DNA of 64,000 nt from Bradyrhizobium japonicum USDA 6 (GCF_000284375.1 NC_017249.1:5186001-5250000); one strand, 5' to 3'. Numbered from the stretch's first letter, positions 35,899 through 46,197 are shown. Numbers and translations are program-made. Notes: generated from the letters alone by a model not told the origin.

Positions 35899-36714
35899 AT
35901 GTCGAAGCCGGTGTTGGGCGCCGCACTATCCATCAAATCGATCCCCGCCCACCGCGATTGGCTTCTGGAACGGCAGCGCGATCTCGAAATCCAGGATTTT
36001 TTCCGCGCGGATTTGCTCGACGGCGATTGGCGGAATGCGGCCAGCGAGATCAAGCAGATGCTCTCGGGTCATACCGGCCGGCTCGGCATCCACGGCCCGT
36101 TCTGGGGCTTCAAGATCGACAGCCATGATCCCTTGATCCGCAAGGCGGTGACGAAGCGCCTGCTTCAGGGCCTCGATGCCGCGGAATTCCTCGGCGCGAC
36201 GCAGATGGTGATCCATTCGCCGTTCACGACCTGGGACCACAACAATCTCGACCTCTATGCCGATAACCGCAGCAATCTCGTTGAACGCGTCAAGACGACG
36301 CTTGCCGAGGTGATTGCGCGCGCCGAGACGATCGGCTGCGAAGTCGTCATCGAGAACATCGAGGACAAGGATCCGCGCGACCGCGTGCGCCTCGCCAAGG
36401 CGCTCGAAAGCAGCAAGGTCCGCGTCTCCCTCGACACCGGCCACGCCAACTACGCCCACATCTCCACCGGCGCGCCGCCGGTCGATTACTACGTCGAAAC
36501 CGCCGGCGACATGCTGACGCATGTGCACCTCCAGGACACCGACGGCTTTGCCGACCGGCACTGGGCGCCGGGCGAAGGCAACATCCCGTGGGTGGCCGTG
36601 TTCCGCGCGCTGTGCCGGCTGACGTCCAACCCGCGGCTGATCCTCGAACTCCGCAATCACGACGACGTTCGCGCCGGCGCAGCCCATCTGGCCGCGCTCG
36701 GTCTCGCTGAATAA
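35899..36714 (+). CDS. sugar phosphate isomerase/epimerase (TIM barrel, AP-endonuclease-2 family)
   Basis: 271 residues. Metal-site residues are seen in LGIHGPFWGF, MVIHSPFT, VVIENIEDKDP (Glu), VSLDTGHANYAH (Asp, His), HVHLQDTDG and LILELRNHDD (Glu), all standard for the xylose-isomerase-like fold. It precedes a peptide/opine-type ABC transporter by 30 bp and is probably co-transcribed. It may isomerise or epimerise the imported sugar or sugar conjugate. Confidence 0.85.
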   Translation: MSKPVLGAALSIKSIPAHRDWLLERQRDLEIQDFFRADLLDGDWRNAASEIKQMLSGHTGRLGIHGPFWGFKIDSHDPLIRKAVTKRLLQGLDAAEFLGATQMVIHSPFTTWDHNNLDLYADNRSNLVERVKTTLAEVIARAETIGCEVVIENIEDKDPRDRVRLAKALESSKVRVSLDTGHANYAHISTGAPPVDYYVETAGDMLTHVHLQDTDGFADRHWAPGEGNIPWVAVFRALCRLTSNPRLILELRNHDDVRAGAAHLAALGLAE

Positions 36715-36744
36715 CCGGCATCACAAAGGTCAGGGCTTATCGTC

Positions 36745-38382
36745 ATGAGCAAACTCACCCGTCGCAACATCCTGAAGTCCGGCGGCGCTGCCGCGGGCAC
36801 GCTTCTCCTGCCGCGCTTCGCGATCGGGCAGGCCGACAACCGTCCGTCGGTGACGATCGCCGTGCAGAAGGTGACGAATTCGAACGTGCTCGACGTGCTG
36901 CGTGAGCAATCGAACGTCGGCGAGCGCGTGTTCTTCTCCTCGATCTGGGAGGGCCTGATCTCCAAGAACTGGCGCGGCAGCCTGGGGGCCGTGCCGGGCC
37001 TCGCCACCGAGTGGCGCCGCATCGACGACCAGACCGTCGAGGTGAAGCTGCGCCAGGGCGTGAAGTTTCACAATGGCGACGAGCTGACGGCCGAAGACGT
37101 CGTCTTCACCTTCAGCCGCGAGCGCATGTTCGGCGAGACCGAGGCCAAGAGCCGCTCCACCATCCAGGCCTTCGAGAAGATCCCGACGCCGCGCCCGGGC
37201 AAGGAATTGCCGCCTGACGTGCCGGCGGTAGCCCGCCGCATCTGGCCGGACCTCGTGCGCGTCGATGCCGTCGACAAGTACACGGTGCGCTTCTACAACG
37301 CGACGCCCGACGTCACGATCGAGGGCCGGCTGTCGCGCTATGGGTCCGACATCATGAACCGCCGCGCCTGGGAGCAATCCGCGAGCTATCTCGACTGGGC
37401 GCGCAAGCCGATCACGACGGGCCCGTACAAGGTCGTCGAGCTCAAGCCCGACGTGTCGCTGACCCTCGAGGCACATGACGAATATTGGGGCGGCCGGCCG
37501 CCGCTCAAGCGCATCCGTTTCCTCGAAGTGCCCGAGGTGGCGAGCCGCATCAACGGGCTCCTGTCGGGCGAATACCAGTTCGCCTGCGACATTCCGCCGG
37601 ACCAGATTGCCGGCATCGAGAAGAACGCGGCGTTCGAAGTGCAGGGCGGCACCATCCTCAATCACCGCCTGACCGTGTTCGACAAGAACCACGCCGTGCT
37701 CGCCAATCCCCTGGTGCGGCGCGCCTTCACCCACGCGATCGACCGCCAGGCGATCGTCGACAGCCTGTGGGCGGGCCGTACCCGCGTGCCGAAAGGCCTG
37801 CAGTGGGAATTCTACGGCGACATGTTCAATGCCGACTGGAGCGTGCCGGCCTACGATCCGAAGCTCGCGCAGGATCTGTTGAAGCAGGCCAACTACAAGG
37901 GCGATCCGATTCCCTATCGCCTGCTCAACAACTACTACACCAACCAGGTCGCGACCGCGCAGGTGCTGGTCGAGATGTGGAAGTCGGTCGGCCTCAACGT
38001 CCAGATCGAGACCAAGGAGAACTGGTCGCAGATCATGGAACGCGCGCCGACCCGCGCGGTACGCGACTGGTCGAACTCGGCGGCCTTCAACGATCCCGTC
38101 TCGTCGCTGGTCGCCCAGCACGGCCCGAACGGCCAGCAGCAGCAGATCGGCGAGTGGACCAATGCCGAACTGAACAAGCTTTCGGAGTTCCTGGAGACCT
38201 CGACCGACCGGGCCGCCCGCAAGAAGGCGTTCCACCGTATGCTGGAGATCGCCGAGCGCGAGGATCCCGCCTATACGGTGCTGCACCAGAACGCGACCTT
38301 CACTGCGAAGCCGAAGTCGATCAAGTGGAAGGCGTCGCCGGCATTCGCGATGGATTTCCGCGCCGGCAATTTCGAGGCGTAA
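36745..38382 (+). CDS. ABC transporter substrate-binding protein, family 5
   Basis: 545 residues with a Tat-type signal (KLTRRNILKSGGAAAGTLLLPRFAIGQA). Family-5 SBP (peptide/nickel/opine class): YNATPDVTIEGRL, KLRQGVKFHNGDELTAEDVVFTFSRE, and HDEYWGGRPPLKRIRFLEVPE. Co-transcribed with the four following genes, which are spaced at zero or negative distances. The ligand is not evident; the isomerase next door hints at a sugar-containing compound. Confidence 0.92.
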   Translation: MSKLTRRNILKSGGAAAGTLLLPRFAIGQADNRPSVTIAVQKVTNSNVLDVLREQSNVGERVFFSSIWEGLISKNWRGSLGAVPGLATEWRRIDDQTVEVKLRQGVKFHNGDELTAEDVVFTFSRERMFGETEAKSRSTIQAFEKIPTPRPGKELPPDVPAVARRIWPDLVRVDAVDKYTVRFYNATPDVTIEGRLSRYGSDIMNRRAWEQSASYLDWARKPITTGPYKVVELKPDVSLTLEAHDEYWGGRPPLKRIRFLEVPEVASRINGLLSGEYQFACDIPPDQIAGIEKNAAFEVQGGTILNHRLTVFDKNHAVLANPLVRRAFTHAIDRQAIVDSLWAGRTRVPKGLQWEFYGDMFNADWSVPAYDPKLAQDLLKQANYKGDPIPYRLLNNYYTNQVATAQVLVEMWKSVGLNVQIETKENWSQIMERAPTRAVRDWSNSAAFNDPVSSLVAQHGPNGQQQQIGEWTNAELNKLSEFLETSTDRAARKKAFHRMLEIAEREDPAYTVLHQNATFTAKPKSIKWKASPAFAMDFRAGNFEA

Positions 38383-39369
38383 GTGGCGACGCCGCTGGTC
38401 AGCATCCAGGGCCTCAACGTCGCCTTCACCGGCGTATCGGTCTTGCGCGGCGTCGATCTCGCTTTGCAGAAGGGCGAGGCCGTCGGCCTCGTCGGCGAGT
38501 CCGGCTCCGGCAAGTCAGTGACGTGGCTTGCTGCGCTCGGCCTCTTGCCGCGGCATGCAAAAGTCTCGGGCTCCGTGCGGCTCGACGGACGCGAAATCCT
38601 CGGCGCAGCCGCGAGTGAGCTTGACCGGGTGCGGGGCGGGCGGGTCGCCATGATTTTTCAGGACCCCGCAAGCGCGCTCAATCCGGTGCTCACCATTCGC
38701 AAGCAGCTGTGCGAGGCTTTGGCGCTGCATCGCGATCTCTCGGGCGAGGCGGTGAAGGCCGAAGCGCGGCGGCTGCTCGATCTCGTTGGCATTCCCGATG
38801 CGGCGCGGCGGCTCGAAGCCTATCCGCACGAATTCTCCGGCGGCCAGGTCCAGCGCATCATGATCGCGATGGCGCTGGCCGGAAATCCCGATCTCCTCGT
38901 CGCGGACGAGCCGACCACGGCGCTTGACGCCACCATCCAGGCGCAGATCCTGGAGCTGCTCGCGACCATCCGCCGCGAGATGAGCATGGCGATGGTGCTG
39001 ATCAGCCATGATCTCGGCGTCGTCGCGGAGAACTGCGACCGCGTCGCCGTGATGTATGCCGGCCGCATCGTCGAGCAGGCGCCCGCCAACCAGCTCTTTG
39101 CCGATCCGGTGCATCCCTACGCGCAGGGCCTGATCGGCGCACTGCCGCCGCTCGACGGGCCGCGTCGGCGTTTCACGGCCATTCCGGGGACCGTTCCCGA
39201 TCCCGCGCACATGCCAAGCGGCTGTGCCTTCGCGCCGCGCTGCGCGCTGGCGGCCGAGCCGTGCGGACTTGCCGTGCCGAGCCTGGCGCCGATCGCGAAC
39301 GATCGCGTGGTTGCCTGTATCCGTGCTGAGGCCTCGCGCCGTGCGCTGCTCGGGATCGCCGCCGAATGA
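38383..39369 (+). CDS. ABC transporter ATP-binding protein (DppD-like)
   Basis: 328 residues with a GTG start placed directly after the TAA of the SBP gene. Walker [10 protein letters not shown], signature [18 protein letters not shown], Walker [14 protein letters not shown]-loop [13 protein letters not shown]. The C-terminal [14 protein letters not shown] is the oligopeptide-transporter cysteine motif. Overlaps the next gene by 4 bp. Confidence 0.92.
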   Translation: MATPLVSIQGLNVAFTGVSVLRGVDLALQKGEAVGLVGESGSGKSVTWLAALGLLPRHAKVSGSVRLDGREILGAAASELDRVRGGRVAMIFQDPASALNPVLTIRKQLCEALALHRDLSGEAVKAEARRLLDLVGIPDAARRLEAYPHEFSGGQVQRIMIAMALAGNPDLLVADEPTTALDATIQAQILELLATIRREMSMAMVLISHDLGVVAENCDRVAVMYAGRIVEQAPANQLFADPVHPYAQGLIGALPPLDGPRRRFTAIPGTVPDPAHMPSGCAFAPRCALAAEPCGLAVPSLAPIANDRVVACIRAEASRRALLGIAAE

Positions 39370-40358
39370 GCGCGCCGCTCGTCGAGGTGTCCTCGATCTC
39401 ACGCAGCTACAGCATGCGCTCCGGGATGTTCGGCCGCAGCACGGCCGTCCACGCGGTCGATGGCGTGTCTCTGATGATCCCCAAAGGCGAAACACTGGGC
39501 CTCGTCGGCGAGTCCGGCTCGGGCAAGTCGACCACGGGTCGTATCGTGCTTGGCCTCGAGACGCCCGATCGCGGCGACGTGCGATTTGACGGCAAGCCGA
39601 TGGCCGCGCCAGGCACGAAGGCGTGGCGCGCGCAGCGGGCGCGCATGCAGATGATCTTCCAGGACCCGCTGGGGGCGCTGGACCGGCGGTTGCCGGTCGC
39701 AGCCCAAATCCGCGAACCCCTGGACATTCACGGTCTCGGCACGCCGGCCGAACGCGAGGAGCGTGTCCGCGAATTGCTGCGCGCGGTCGAGCTGACGCCG
39801 GCCCACGGCGCGCGCTATCCGGGCGCGCTCTCGGGCGGCCAACGCCAGCGCATCGTGCTGGCGCGGGCGCTCGCGACAAAGCCCGACTTCCTCGTCTGCG
39901 ACGAGCCGGTCAGCGCACTCGACGTCTCGATCCAGGCGCAGGTGGTGAACCTGCTTTGCGATCTCCAGGCGCAGCTCGGGCTGACGCTGCTGTTCATCAG
40001 CCATGATCTGCGCGTTGTCAGGCAGATCAGCAATGTCGTCGCCGTGATGTATCTCGGCCGCATCGTCGAGATCGGCAGCGCCGACGATCTCTTCGCGCGT
40101 CCCGAACACCCCTATACGCAGGCGCTGGTCTCGGCGTCGCCGGCACCGGGCCGCCGCAGCGCGGGCCGCATCGTGCTGGCGGGCGATCCGCCGAACCCGG
40201 CGGCGCGGCCGCAAGGCTGTGCCTTCCATCCGCGCTGCCCGCGCGCTATCGCGCGCTGCGCGAGCGAGGTGCCGGTGCTGTCGGCCGTCAGCGGTGACAG
40301 GCAAGTCGCTTGCCATCTCGTGACGGGGCCGCAGGCCGAGACGCGGGACGCGGCCTGA
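39366..40358 (+). CDS. ABC transporter ATP-binding protein (DppF-like)
   Basis: 330 residues. Walker [10 protein letters not shown], signature ALSGGQRQRIVLARALA, Walker B FLVCDEPVSALD, H-loop ISHDLRVVRQISN, and the C-terminal CAFHPRCPRAIARC oligopeptide-type motif. Second ATPase of the same importer. Overlaps the permease by one base (TGATG). Confidence 0.92.
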   Translation: MSAPLVEVSSISRSYSMRSGMFGRSTAVHAVDGVSLMIPKGETLGLVGESGSGKSTTGRIVLGLETPDRGDVRFDGKPMAAPGTKAWRAQRARMQMIFQDPLGALDRRLPVAAQIREPLDIHGLGTPAEREERVRELLRAVELTPAHGARYPGALSGGQRQRIVLARALATKPDFLVCDEPVSALDVSIQAQVVNLLCDLQAQLGLTLLFISHDLRVVRQISNVVAVMYLGRIVEIGSADDLFARPEHPYTQALVSASPAPGRRSAGRIVLAGDPPNPAARPQGCAFHPRCPRAIARCASEVPVLSAVSGDRQVACHLVTGPQAETRDAA

Positions 40359-41287
40359 TGGGACGCTACCTTGCCATTCGGATCGGTCGCGCGGCGCTGA
40401 CGATCGTGCTCGTCGTCACCTTCGCTTTCGTGGTGCTGCGCCTCTCCGGCGACCCCGCGCTGATGATCCTGGGACCGGAGGCTCCGCCGGAAGTGCTCGC
40501 TGCCTTCCGCAAGGCCTGGGGGCTCGATGATCCCATCTGGTTCCAGTACCTCGACTACTTCGGCGCCATCGCCAAGGGCGAGCTCGGCCGCTCCATGCGT
40601 GACGGGCGACCGGCGATCGAGCTCGTGCTGGAGCGGATTCCGGCAACGCTGGCGCTGACGCTGCCGGCCTTCTTCTTCAAGGTCGCCCTCGGCATTCCCG
40701 CCGGCATCTACGCGGCGCTGCACCGCGGCTCGGGAATCGATCGCGCCGTGATGATGACGGCGGTCGCCGGTTTTACCGTGCCGAGTTTCGTCCTTGCGCT
40801 GCTGCTCGTGCTCGTCTTCGCCGTGCAGCTCGGTTGGCTGCCGTCGGGCGGGCAGGACAGCTGGCGTCACGCCATCCTGCCAATCGTGACACTCAGCCTC
40901 GGCGGCGCCGCAGTGCTGGCGCGCTTCACCCGCAGCGCCATGCTGGAGGTGCTGGGCCAGCCCTATATCCGCACCGCCTCGGCCAAGGGCGTGCCGTGGC
41001 GCAAGGTGGTGACGTCGCATGCGCTGCCGAACGCGGCGATCCCGACCGTCACCATTCTCGGCTTCATGGTGGGCACGCTGATCGCGGGCGCGGTCGTGGT
41101 CGAGAGCGTGTTTGCCTGGCCCGGAGTAGGGCGCCTGCTCGTCGTTGCCGTCGCCAACCGCGACCTCGCCGTCGTGCAATGCATTCTCTTGCTGGTCGCG
41201 ATGACGATGGTCACGTCCAATCTGATCGTCGACTTCCTCTACGGCTTCCTCGATCCGCGCTTGCGCGCCAAAGGAGCGCATGCATGA
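40358..41287 (+). CDS. ABC transporter permease (DppB-like)
   Basis: 309 residues from ATG 40358 (MGRYLAIRIGRAALTIV). Six membrane spans; the loop RTASAKGVPWRKVVTSHALPNA is the EAA-type docking region; FVVLRLSGDP matches the DppB/OppB N-terminal motif. Overlaps the second permease gene by ATGA. Confidence 0.92.
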   Translation: MGRYLAIRIGRAALTIVLVVTFAFVVLRLSGDPALMILGPEAPPEVLAAFRKAWGLDDPIWFQYLDYFGAIAKGELGRSMRDGRPAIELVLERIPATLALTLPAFFFKVALGIPAGIYAALHRGSGIDRAVMMTAVAGFTVPSFVLALLLVLVFAVQLGWLPSGGQDSWRHAILPIVTLSLGGAAVLARFTRSAMLEVLGQPYIRTASAKGVPWRKVVTSHALPNAAIPTVTILGFMVGTLIAGAVVVESVFAWPGVGRLLVVAVANRDLAVVQCILLLVAMTMVTSNLIVDFLYGFLDPRLRAKGAHA

Positions 41288-42204
41288 CCGGCGCGGCGCT
41301 GAAGGACACCAAAGCGTTTGAAAGCGAAGTGGATTCCGGTTCGCGTAAAGAAAACGCGTCAAAACTAGAATCTACCCGCCGCCGCATCAGTCTTCCCGCG
41401 ATCCCGGTCTCGGTGGCGCTCGCGATCAGCTGGATCGTGGCGATGCTGGTGATCGCGGCGTTCGCCGAGAAAATCGCGCCCTACGGCTTCACCCAGCTCG
41501 ACCTGCGCAACCGGCTGGCTGCTCCCGGCAATGTCGCGCACTGGCTCGGCACCGACGAACTCGGCCGCGACGTGCTGTCGCGGCTCCTCGTCTCGATCCG
41601 CATCTCGCTGTTGATCGCCTTCGGCGCGACCGCGATCTCGGCGATCGTCGGCGCCACACTCGGCTTTCTCGCCGCACATTTCCGCGGGGTCGTCGAGCAG
41701 TTCGTGCTGATGCTGACCGACTTCCAGGCCAGCATGCCGTTCCTGATCATGGCGCTCGCGGTGCTGGCCTTCTTCGGCAATTCGCTGCCGCTGCTGATCG
41801 GCCTGATGGGCCTGTTCGGCTGGGAGCGCTACGCCCGCATCGCCCGCGGCCTCGCCATCTCCGCCAATGCGCAAGGCTATGCTGCGGCCGTCCGCCAGCT
41901 TGGTGCGGCGCCGTCGCGGATCTACTTGCGCCACATCCTGCCCAACATCGCCTCGACCCTGATCGTCTCGACCACGCTCGTCTTCCCCGAGGTGATCCTG
42001 ATGGAATCCGGCCTGTCCTTCCTCGGCCTCGGCGTGCAGCCCCCGATGACCAGCCTCGGCAACATGGTCGGCTATGGCCGCGAGTACCTGACCCGGGCGC
42101 CCTGGATCATGCTGGCGCCAGCGACCACCATCGTGATCACCACGCTGGCCGTCTCCGTGATCGGTGACTGGCTGCGCGACCGGCTCGATCCGACCCTGCA
42201 ATAG
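41284..42204 (+). CDS. ABC transporter permease (DppC-like)
   Basis: 306 residues. A polar N-terminal tail of about 40 residues, then six spans. HWLGTDELGRDVLSRLL is the DppC/OppC signature and AAAVRQLGAAPSRIYLRHILPNI the docking loop. Last gene of the five-gene transporter block; it converges on the SagB gene with 47 bp between stops. Confidence 0.92.
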   Translation: MTGAALKDTKAFESEVDSGSRKENASKLESTRRRISLPAIPVSVALAISWIVAMLVIAAFAEKIAPYGFTQLDLRNRLAAPGNVAHWLGTDELGRDVLSRLLVSIRISLLIAFGATAISAIVGATLGFLAAHFRGVVEQFVLMLTDFQASMPFLIMALAVLAFFGNSLPLLIGLMGLFGWERYARIARGLAISANAQGYAAAVRQLGAAPSRIYLRHILPNIASTLIVSTTLVFPEVILMESGLSFLGLGVQPPMTSLGNMVGYGREYLTRAPWIMLAPATTIVITTLAVSVIGDWLRDRLDPTLQ

Positions 42205-42251
42205 GGCGACGGGCCTGATGCGTGCGCCGATTTGCCGTCGGACACTCGCTT

Positions 42252-43709
42252 CTAGCCTTGGACCTCCGGCGTCCTGCCGCGCCCGAGCGCGAATTGACCG
42301 ACCGGGCCCTCGATATGGAATTCCAACTCCGTCATTTTCGCGAACAGATCGATGTTGGTGCTGCCAATGGCGCAGCCGCCGAGGCCCATATCGGTCGCCG
42401 CCAGGTAAAGCGTCTGAGTCAGGCTGCCGACATCCTTCAGGATCAGCGAATATGCGATTGAGCTGTATTTCCAGGAGACCCGCCCAAAACGCGCCGCCAT
42501 CGTGATGAGGATTTGTGGCTGACCCGGCGCGTCCATGGCGAACTGGGCAGCCGTCAAATGCGCCTGGAGTTGTTGGGGGGAGGCGCTGATCGCGACGAGC
42601 GCGTGGCTCCCCGCATCGTAGTGGTAGAGTCCGCGCGCAAGCCCGTCGCAGTTCGCGACGGTAAGGTACAATTCCAGCTCGTACGCGCTGCCCGCCGACG
42701 GATAAGGCCTTGTGCTGTAGGTGACGTCAGGACCGCCTTCGAAATACGGCTCGCTCTTCCATTCGGACAAGACGCGCGCGCTGGTGTCGAGAAACTGCGC
42801 GAGTTCGCCGAGCGTGACCGGATTCTTGTCGTCGAAATCCCGTGTTGAATGGCGTTCGCGCAACAGCTTCGGGAAGCGGGAGTTCGGCTCCGGGGAGGAG
42901 AATTTGCGCAGGTCAATCTTGTTGCCGCCCCAGGGCGGACGCACCGCCGGCGACGGCGGAACGGCGCCGGCATAGGTGAAGGTGGCGCCGACCGGACTGG
43001 CTTGCCGACCCTCCGTGCTCCGCGTGTGAAACACCAGATCATGGAAATCCCAGAGTACGAGGTTGCCGTCGCCTTCGTTCACCCGCAGGCCTTGTCCGTC
43101 TTTCGTATCGAGCTTGAGCAGGATCTGGCTGTCCAGCAACAGTTCGAGCAGATGGAGGGTGGGGGAAGCCATCTTCTGGTTGAGCTCGCCGGTCTTCCGA
43201 GGCTGCGACAGCGCAGCAAGGGTGGCGGCGATGGCGGGATCGCCAATCCGGAACAACGCGCCGGCGCGTGGCGATTCCAGCACCAACTCGTTGCCGCGCC
43301 GGCGCAGAAAGGCAAAGCGCGATAGCACAATGGTGTCACGACTGCCCAGCTTCGCGCGCCGCGGCCAGTATTCGGGGACTTGGGGCTCGATGACCACGAA
43401 GTCCTGCGTGTTGCGCGAAGAGGAGAGGCGGTATTCCAGAAGCCCCTGCCGGGCCAAGCGACGCACCAGGGCGTCGACGTCTCTCGCGAGGGCGCTCTTG
43501 CCCGCAAAGGACGCGAGCGGAAGGCCGGTGCTCAGATGTCGCGCGCGGTCCATCGCGGCCGCGCTGAATTGTCCGAGGTTGACGGAATAGTCGCCCAGAA
43601 TGGCGGCGATGCTTCCGTTCGGCTGCATCTGGAGGGAGAAGTGATGGCTCAACCGGGCGGCAATGTCTGGCACGATCTTCCTGGTCGGCTTTTTCCGGGG
43701 AGCGCGCAC
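42252..43709 (-). CDS. SagB-type azoline dehydrogenase (TOMM maturation)
   Basis: 485 residues. The C-terminal half is a nitroreductase-fold, FMN-dependent SagB/ThcOx domain (LLRERHSTRDFDDKNPVTLGELAQFLD; YPSAGSAYELELYLTV; TDMGLGGCAIGSTNIDLFAKM). It oxidises azolines made by the cyclodehydratase to azoles. The N-terminal about 200 residues are a less conserved extension common in longer SagB proteins. Transcribed 14 bp after the fused cyclodehydratase and likely in the same operon as the Cys-rich precursor. Confidence 0.85.
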   Translation of the reverse strand: MRAPRKKPTRKIVPDIAARLSHHFSLQMQPNGSIAAILGDYSVNLGQFSAAAMDRARHLSTGLPLASFAGKSALARDVDALVRRLARQGLLEYRLSSSRNTQDFVVIEPQVPEYWPRRAKLGSRDTIVLSRFAFLRRRGNELVLESPRAGALFRIGDPAIAATLAALSQPRKTGELNQKMASPTLHLLELLLDSQILLKLDTKDGQGLRVNEGDGNLVLWDFHDLVFHTRSTEGRQASPVGATFTYAGAVPPSPAVRPPWGGNKIDLRKFSSPEPNSRFPKLLRERHSTRDFDDKNPVTLGELAQFLDTSARVLSEWKSEPYFEGGPDVTYSTRPYPSAGSAYELELYLTVANCDGLARGLYHYDAGSHALVAISASPQQLQAHLTAAQFAMDAPGQPQILITMAARFGRVSWKYSSIAYSLILKDVGSLTQTLYLAATDMGLGGCAIGSTNIDLFAKMTELEFHIEGPVGQFALGRGRTPEVQG

Positions 43710-43723
43710 GAAATAGCAGCCCT

Positions 43724-45970
43724 TCAGGTGTGTGGAAGGAATGAAGTCAGATCGCTTTCCGGTCGCGGCCGGTCCAACAATCCGAGCTTCACCGGCACAT
43801 CGTAAAGGCGACCCGGCGCGAAACGGCGATAGAAATGACGCAGGCCGGGAACGAGCACTCTGACGACCGGAACCTCGACGTCGGGACGTGTCTGGTCGAG
43901 GACGAGGAAATCGTAGCCTGCACGGGCGGCGATCTCGACGCAGGCAATGACCTGGTCACGCGTATTGTCGTGAAGCTTGAGGCTCGGCGCCGGGGGGACG
44001 ATCGGGTGGTCGCTCGGTGTCAGGAACGGGTAGTCTTCCAGGCGCAGCGGCGTGACACCGTCGAGGGTCGGTTTCTCGCCGCTTGCGCCGCCCATCATGC
44101 CGACGGACATGAATTGGGTCAGTTCGGTGAGGGATCGCAGCAGCGCTATATGGCGGTCGAAATGCGCGCCGGAACCGAACTCGATATTCTCGTGTCCATT
44201 CTGCATCCAGTGCATGATCGCCACGTAAGTCGGAATGCCGAGGTCCGTGGTGATGTCGAGCACCCACAGCTTGCGCCCGGCTTCCGCAAATTGAGCCTGG
44301 AGATCCCGCACATAGAAATCGTCGAATTGCCCGAGATCGACCTCGGCGCGCTGCACACGGTTGTACCACCAGATCGCGTAGGCATCGCGCTCGATCAGTT
44401 CGAGGAAGCCCTGAACGATGGCTTCGTCGCGGGTGTTGCCGGCCGCGCAACCGTTGGAATCCGTATGAAAGCCGCCATAGAAGAAGTACAGGAGGCCGGT
44501 CGGTAGATATTTGAAGCGTTTGTCGCGCAACGACGAGACCGGCGACCACTCGGTCTTCGTCGCGGGATCGAACGGCTCGGGCACCGGATGGGGATCGTCC
44601 GGCTGCTGCAGAAACCTGGTCTTGAACTGCGTTTCGCTGAAGAGCTGGACGTCGTTGGGAAGAAGTGCGTCGCCAGGCGCGAAATCGACAAAGCGGCGCG
44701 TCGTCCTGATCTCATCGCCCTGGAAAATGCCCGAATAGCGTTCGATCGATTCCATCAGCGCGCTGGCTTCACCCTGCTCGGCGGTCGAGCCCTTGCCAAA
44801 ACTGCCGCCACTCAATCCGGACCTGAGCTGGTCGATGCTGTGGGCCGGCGCGGAGAAATTGTGCTGGGCGAAGTAGTTGGTGTTCATTGGCAGATCAACG
44901 TCGATCCGCTCGAGCCGGGTCACCACCCCTGTCAGTGGACTCACATGCTTGCGGAACCGCGACACCGTCGACCGCGACGTCACGGTGCGATATCCACCGC
45001 TGGTCATGACGAGCCTCTTGCCCTCGGCAATCTCGACCAGGGCCGGAGATCGACGCGGGTTGTTCAGCTTCCTGCTGCCGCAGGTCGGACATTGTGGACG
45101 TCGCGTCACGTAGTGCTTGGCGATGGCGGCGCCGGTCAGGTCGAAGCTTGCGATGTGATCGCACAAATCGGTGCGAAAATCCGAGGCAATTGCCTTGGCG
45201 ATCTCGACGGCCGCAAAATGGATTCCAGTCTTGCCGACGCTTTCTCTAACGAGGGGCGATATGGCGACCGCGCGCGCCGGTCCCCGGTCAAGAAACCCCT
45301 TGATCTCCCGGTTGCGGATCATGCGATCGAACAGGCAGGTCCAGCAGGCGCTCTCGCCCGGTTTGAACACAGGCCCGACCAGCGGAAACGGGCCGGATGG
45401 CTGTACCAGCAACCAGGGCGTCTCGCCGGCCACACGTTCCTGGTTCAGTTCAGCAAGTCGCCGGTCGAGATAATCGTTCGCCAGCGTGATCGTCAGCTTC
45501 GGCGAGCGCTTGGCGATTTGAACGCCGAGATTACTCAAGGCCGCAGTCAGCTCCTTGGCGCCTTTGACGTCAATCGACTCGACCTGAACGGGGCAATTGC
45601 GAAGATTTTGTTCCGCGATCTCCAAGGGCATGCCGAGGCTTGCCAGGAAACCGCCGACGGAGCCGTCGAACGCTTTCGGGGTCCGCGCAACGACATATCG
45701 GCGATCGAGCAGCCGCTTGATTGCTTCCTCGATCTTGTCGGCCGGGAAGCGCTTCGAAAGCTGGCGAATGATCTCCGACCTGGCCTTGCCGTGTTCCCCG
45801 ATCGCGGTGGCGAGGGCGCAGTAGAGCTCGCCGTGCAGGAAGAACTTGCGGTTCTCGGAATAGAGGCAAACCGCATCGGGAGGCAGTACGTAAGCGGTGA
45901 AGTTCGGTGCAAATCGGAGAATGTCTTTGCGGGTCTGCCGCGCAACGCGGGTCTTGCGAGTTGCAGTCAT
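43724..45970 (-). CDS. fused TOMM cyclodehydratase (leader-binding/E1-like plus YcaO)
   Basis: 748 residues. The N-terminal part (to about residue 110) has a winged-helix leader-recognition pattern (FLHGELYCALATAIGE). The middle E1-like partner carries a zinc set C209-x2-C212 and C294-x2-C297 (ACWTCLFD, QCPTCGSR). The C-terminal YcaO domain (from about residue 380) has the ATP-binding motif SALMESIERYSG (403-414) and RDEAIVQGFLELIERDA. The usual PxPxP end is replaced by RPRPESDLTSFLPHT. It makes thiazoline/oxazoline rings from Cys/Ser/Thr of a precursor peptide, here the Cys-rich product of 46198-46635. Confidence 0.9.
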   Translation of the reverse strand: MTATRKTRVARQTRKDILRFAPNFTAYVLPPDAVCLYSENRKFFLHGELYCALATAIGEHGKARSEIIRQLSKRFPADKIEEAIKRLLDRRYVVARTPKAFDGSVGGFLASLGMPLEIAEQNLRNCPVQVESIDVKGAKELTAALSNLGVQIAKRSPKLTITLANDYLDRRLAELNQERVAGETPWLLVQPSGPFPLVGPVFKPGESACWTCLFDRMIRNREIKGFLDRGPARAVAISPLVRESVGKTGIHFAAVEIAKAIASDFRTDLCDHIASFDLTGAAIAKHYVTRRPQCPTCGSRKLNNPRRSPALVEIAEGKRLVMTSGGYRTVTSRSTVSRFRKHVSPLTGVVTRLERIDVDLPMNTNYFAQHNFSAPAHSIDQLRSGLSGGSFGKGSTAEQGEASALMESIERYSGIFQGDEIRTTRRFVDFAPGDALLPNDVQLFSETQFKTRFLQQPDDPHPVPEPFDPATKTEWSPVSSLRDKRFKYLPTGLLYFFYGGFHTDSNGCAAGNTRDEAIVQGFLELIERDAYAIWWYNRVQRAEVDLGQFDDFYVRDLQAQFAEAGRKLWVLDITTDLGIPTYVAIMHWMQNGHENIEFGSGAHFDRHIALLRSLTELTQFMSVGMMGGASGEKPTLDGVTPLRLEDYPFLTPSDHPIVPPAPSLKLHDNTRDQVIACVEIAARAGYDFLVLDQTRPDVEVPVVRVLVPGLRHFYRRFAPGRLYDVPVKLGLLDRPRPESDLTSFLPHT

Positions 45971-46123
45971 TGAGTCAGCACGCTGATCCTGTTGCCGTCA
46001 CGCTAGATCTCCGGCGCAAGATGGATCGTCACGACTGCGCGCCGGCATTTTCCCAGAGAATCGAAACGAATTCAGTTGTCACCTGCAAGCCGCCGATGCA
46101 GGCGTCGTAGCGAAATCAAGCAA

Positions 46124-46153
46124 TTGGCCGGACCCCTTCTTGAGGTCGGCCAA
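46124..46153 (-). terminator. hairpin between precursor and modification genes
   Basis: On the minus strand TTGGCCGACC (46153-46144) pairs with GGTCCGGCCAA (46134-46124), one G bulged, loop of about nine bases, followed by TTGCTTGATTT. It lies 44 bp after the precursor stop and 150 bp before the cyclodehydratase start. Such a partial terminator would make more precursor than enzyme message. Confidence 0.6.
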
Positions 46154-46197
46154 TGACCTATCAACCCGTGAATTTGACATTCGGAGCGCGCCGAGGC

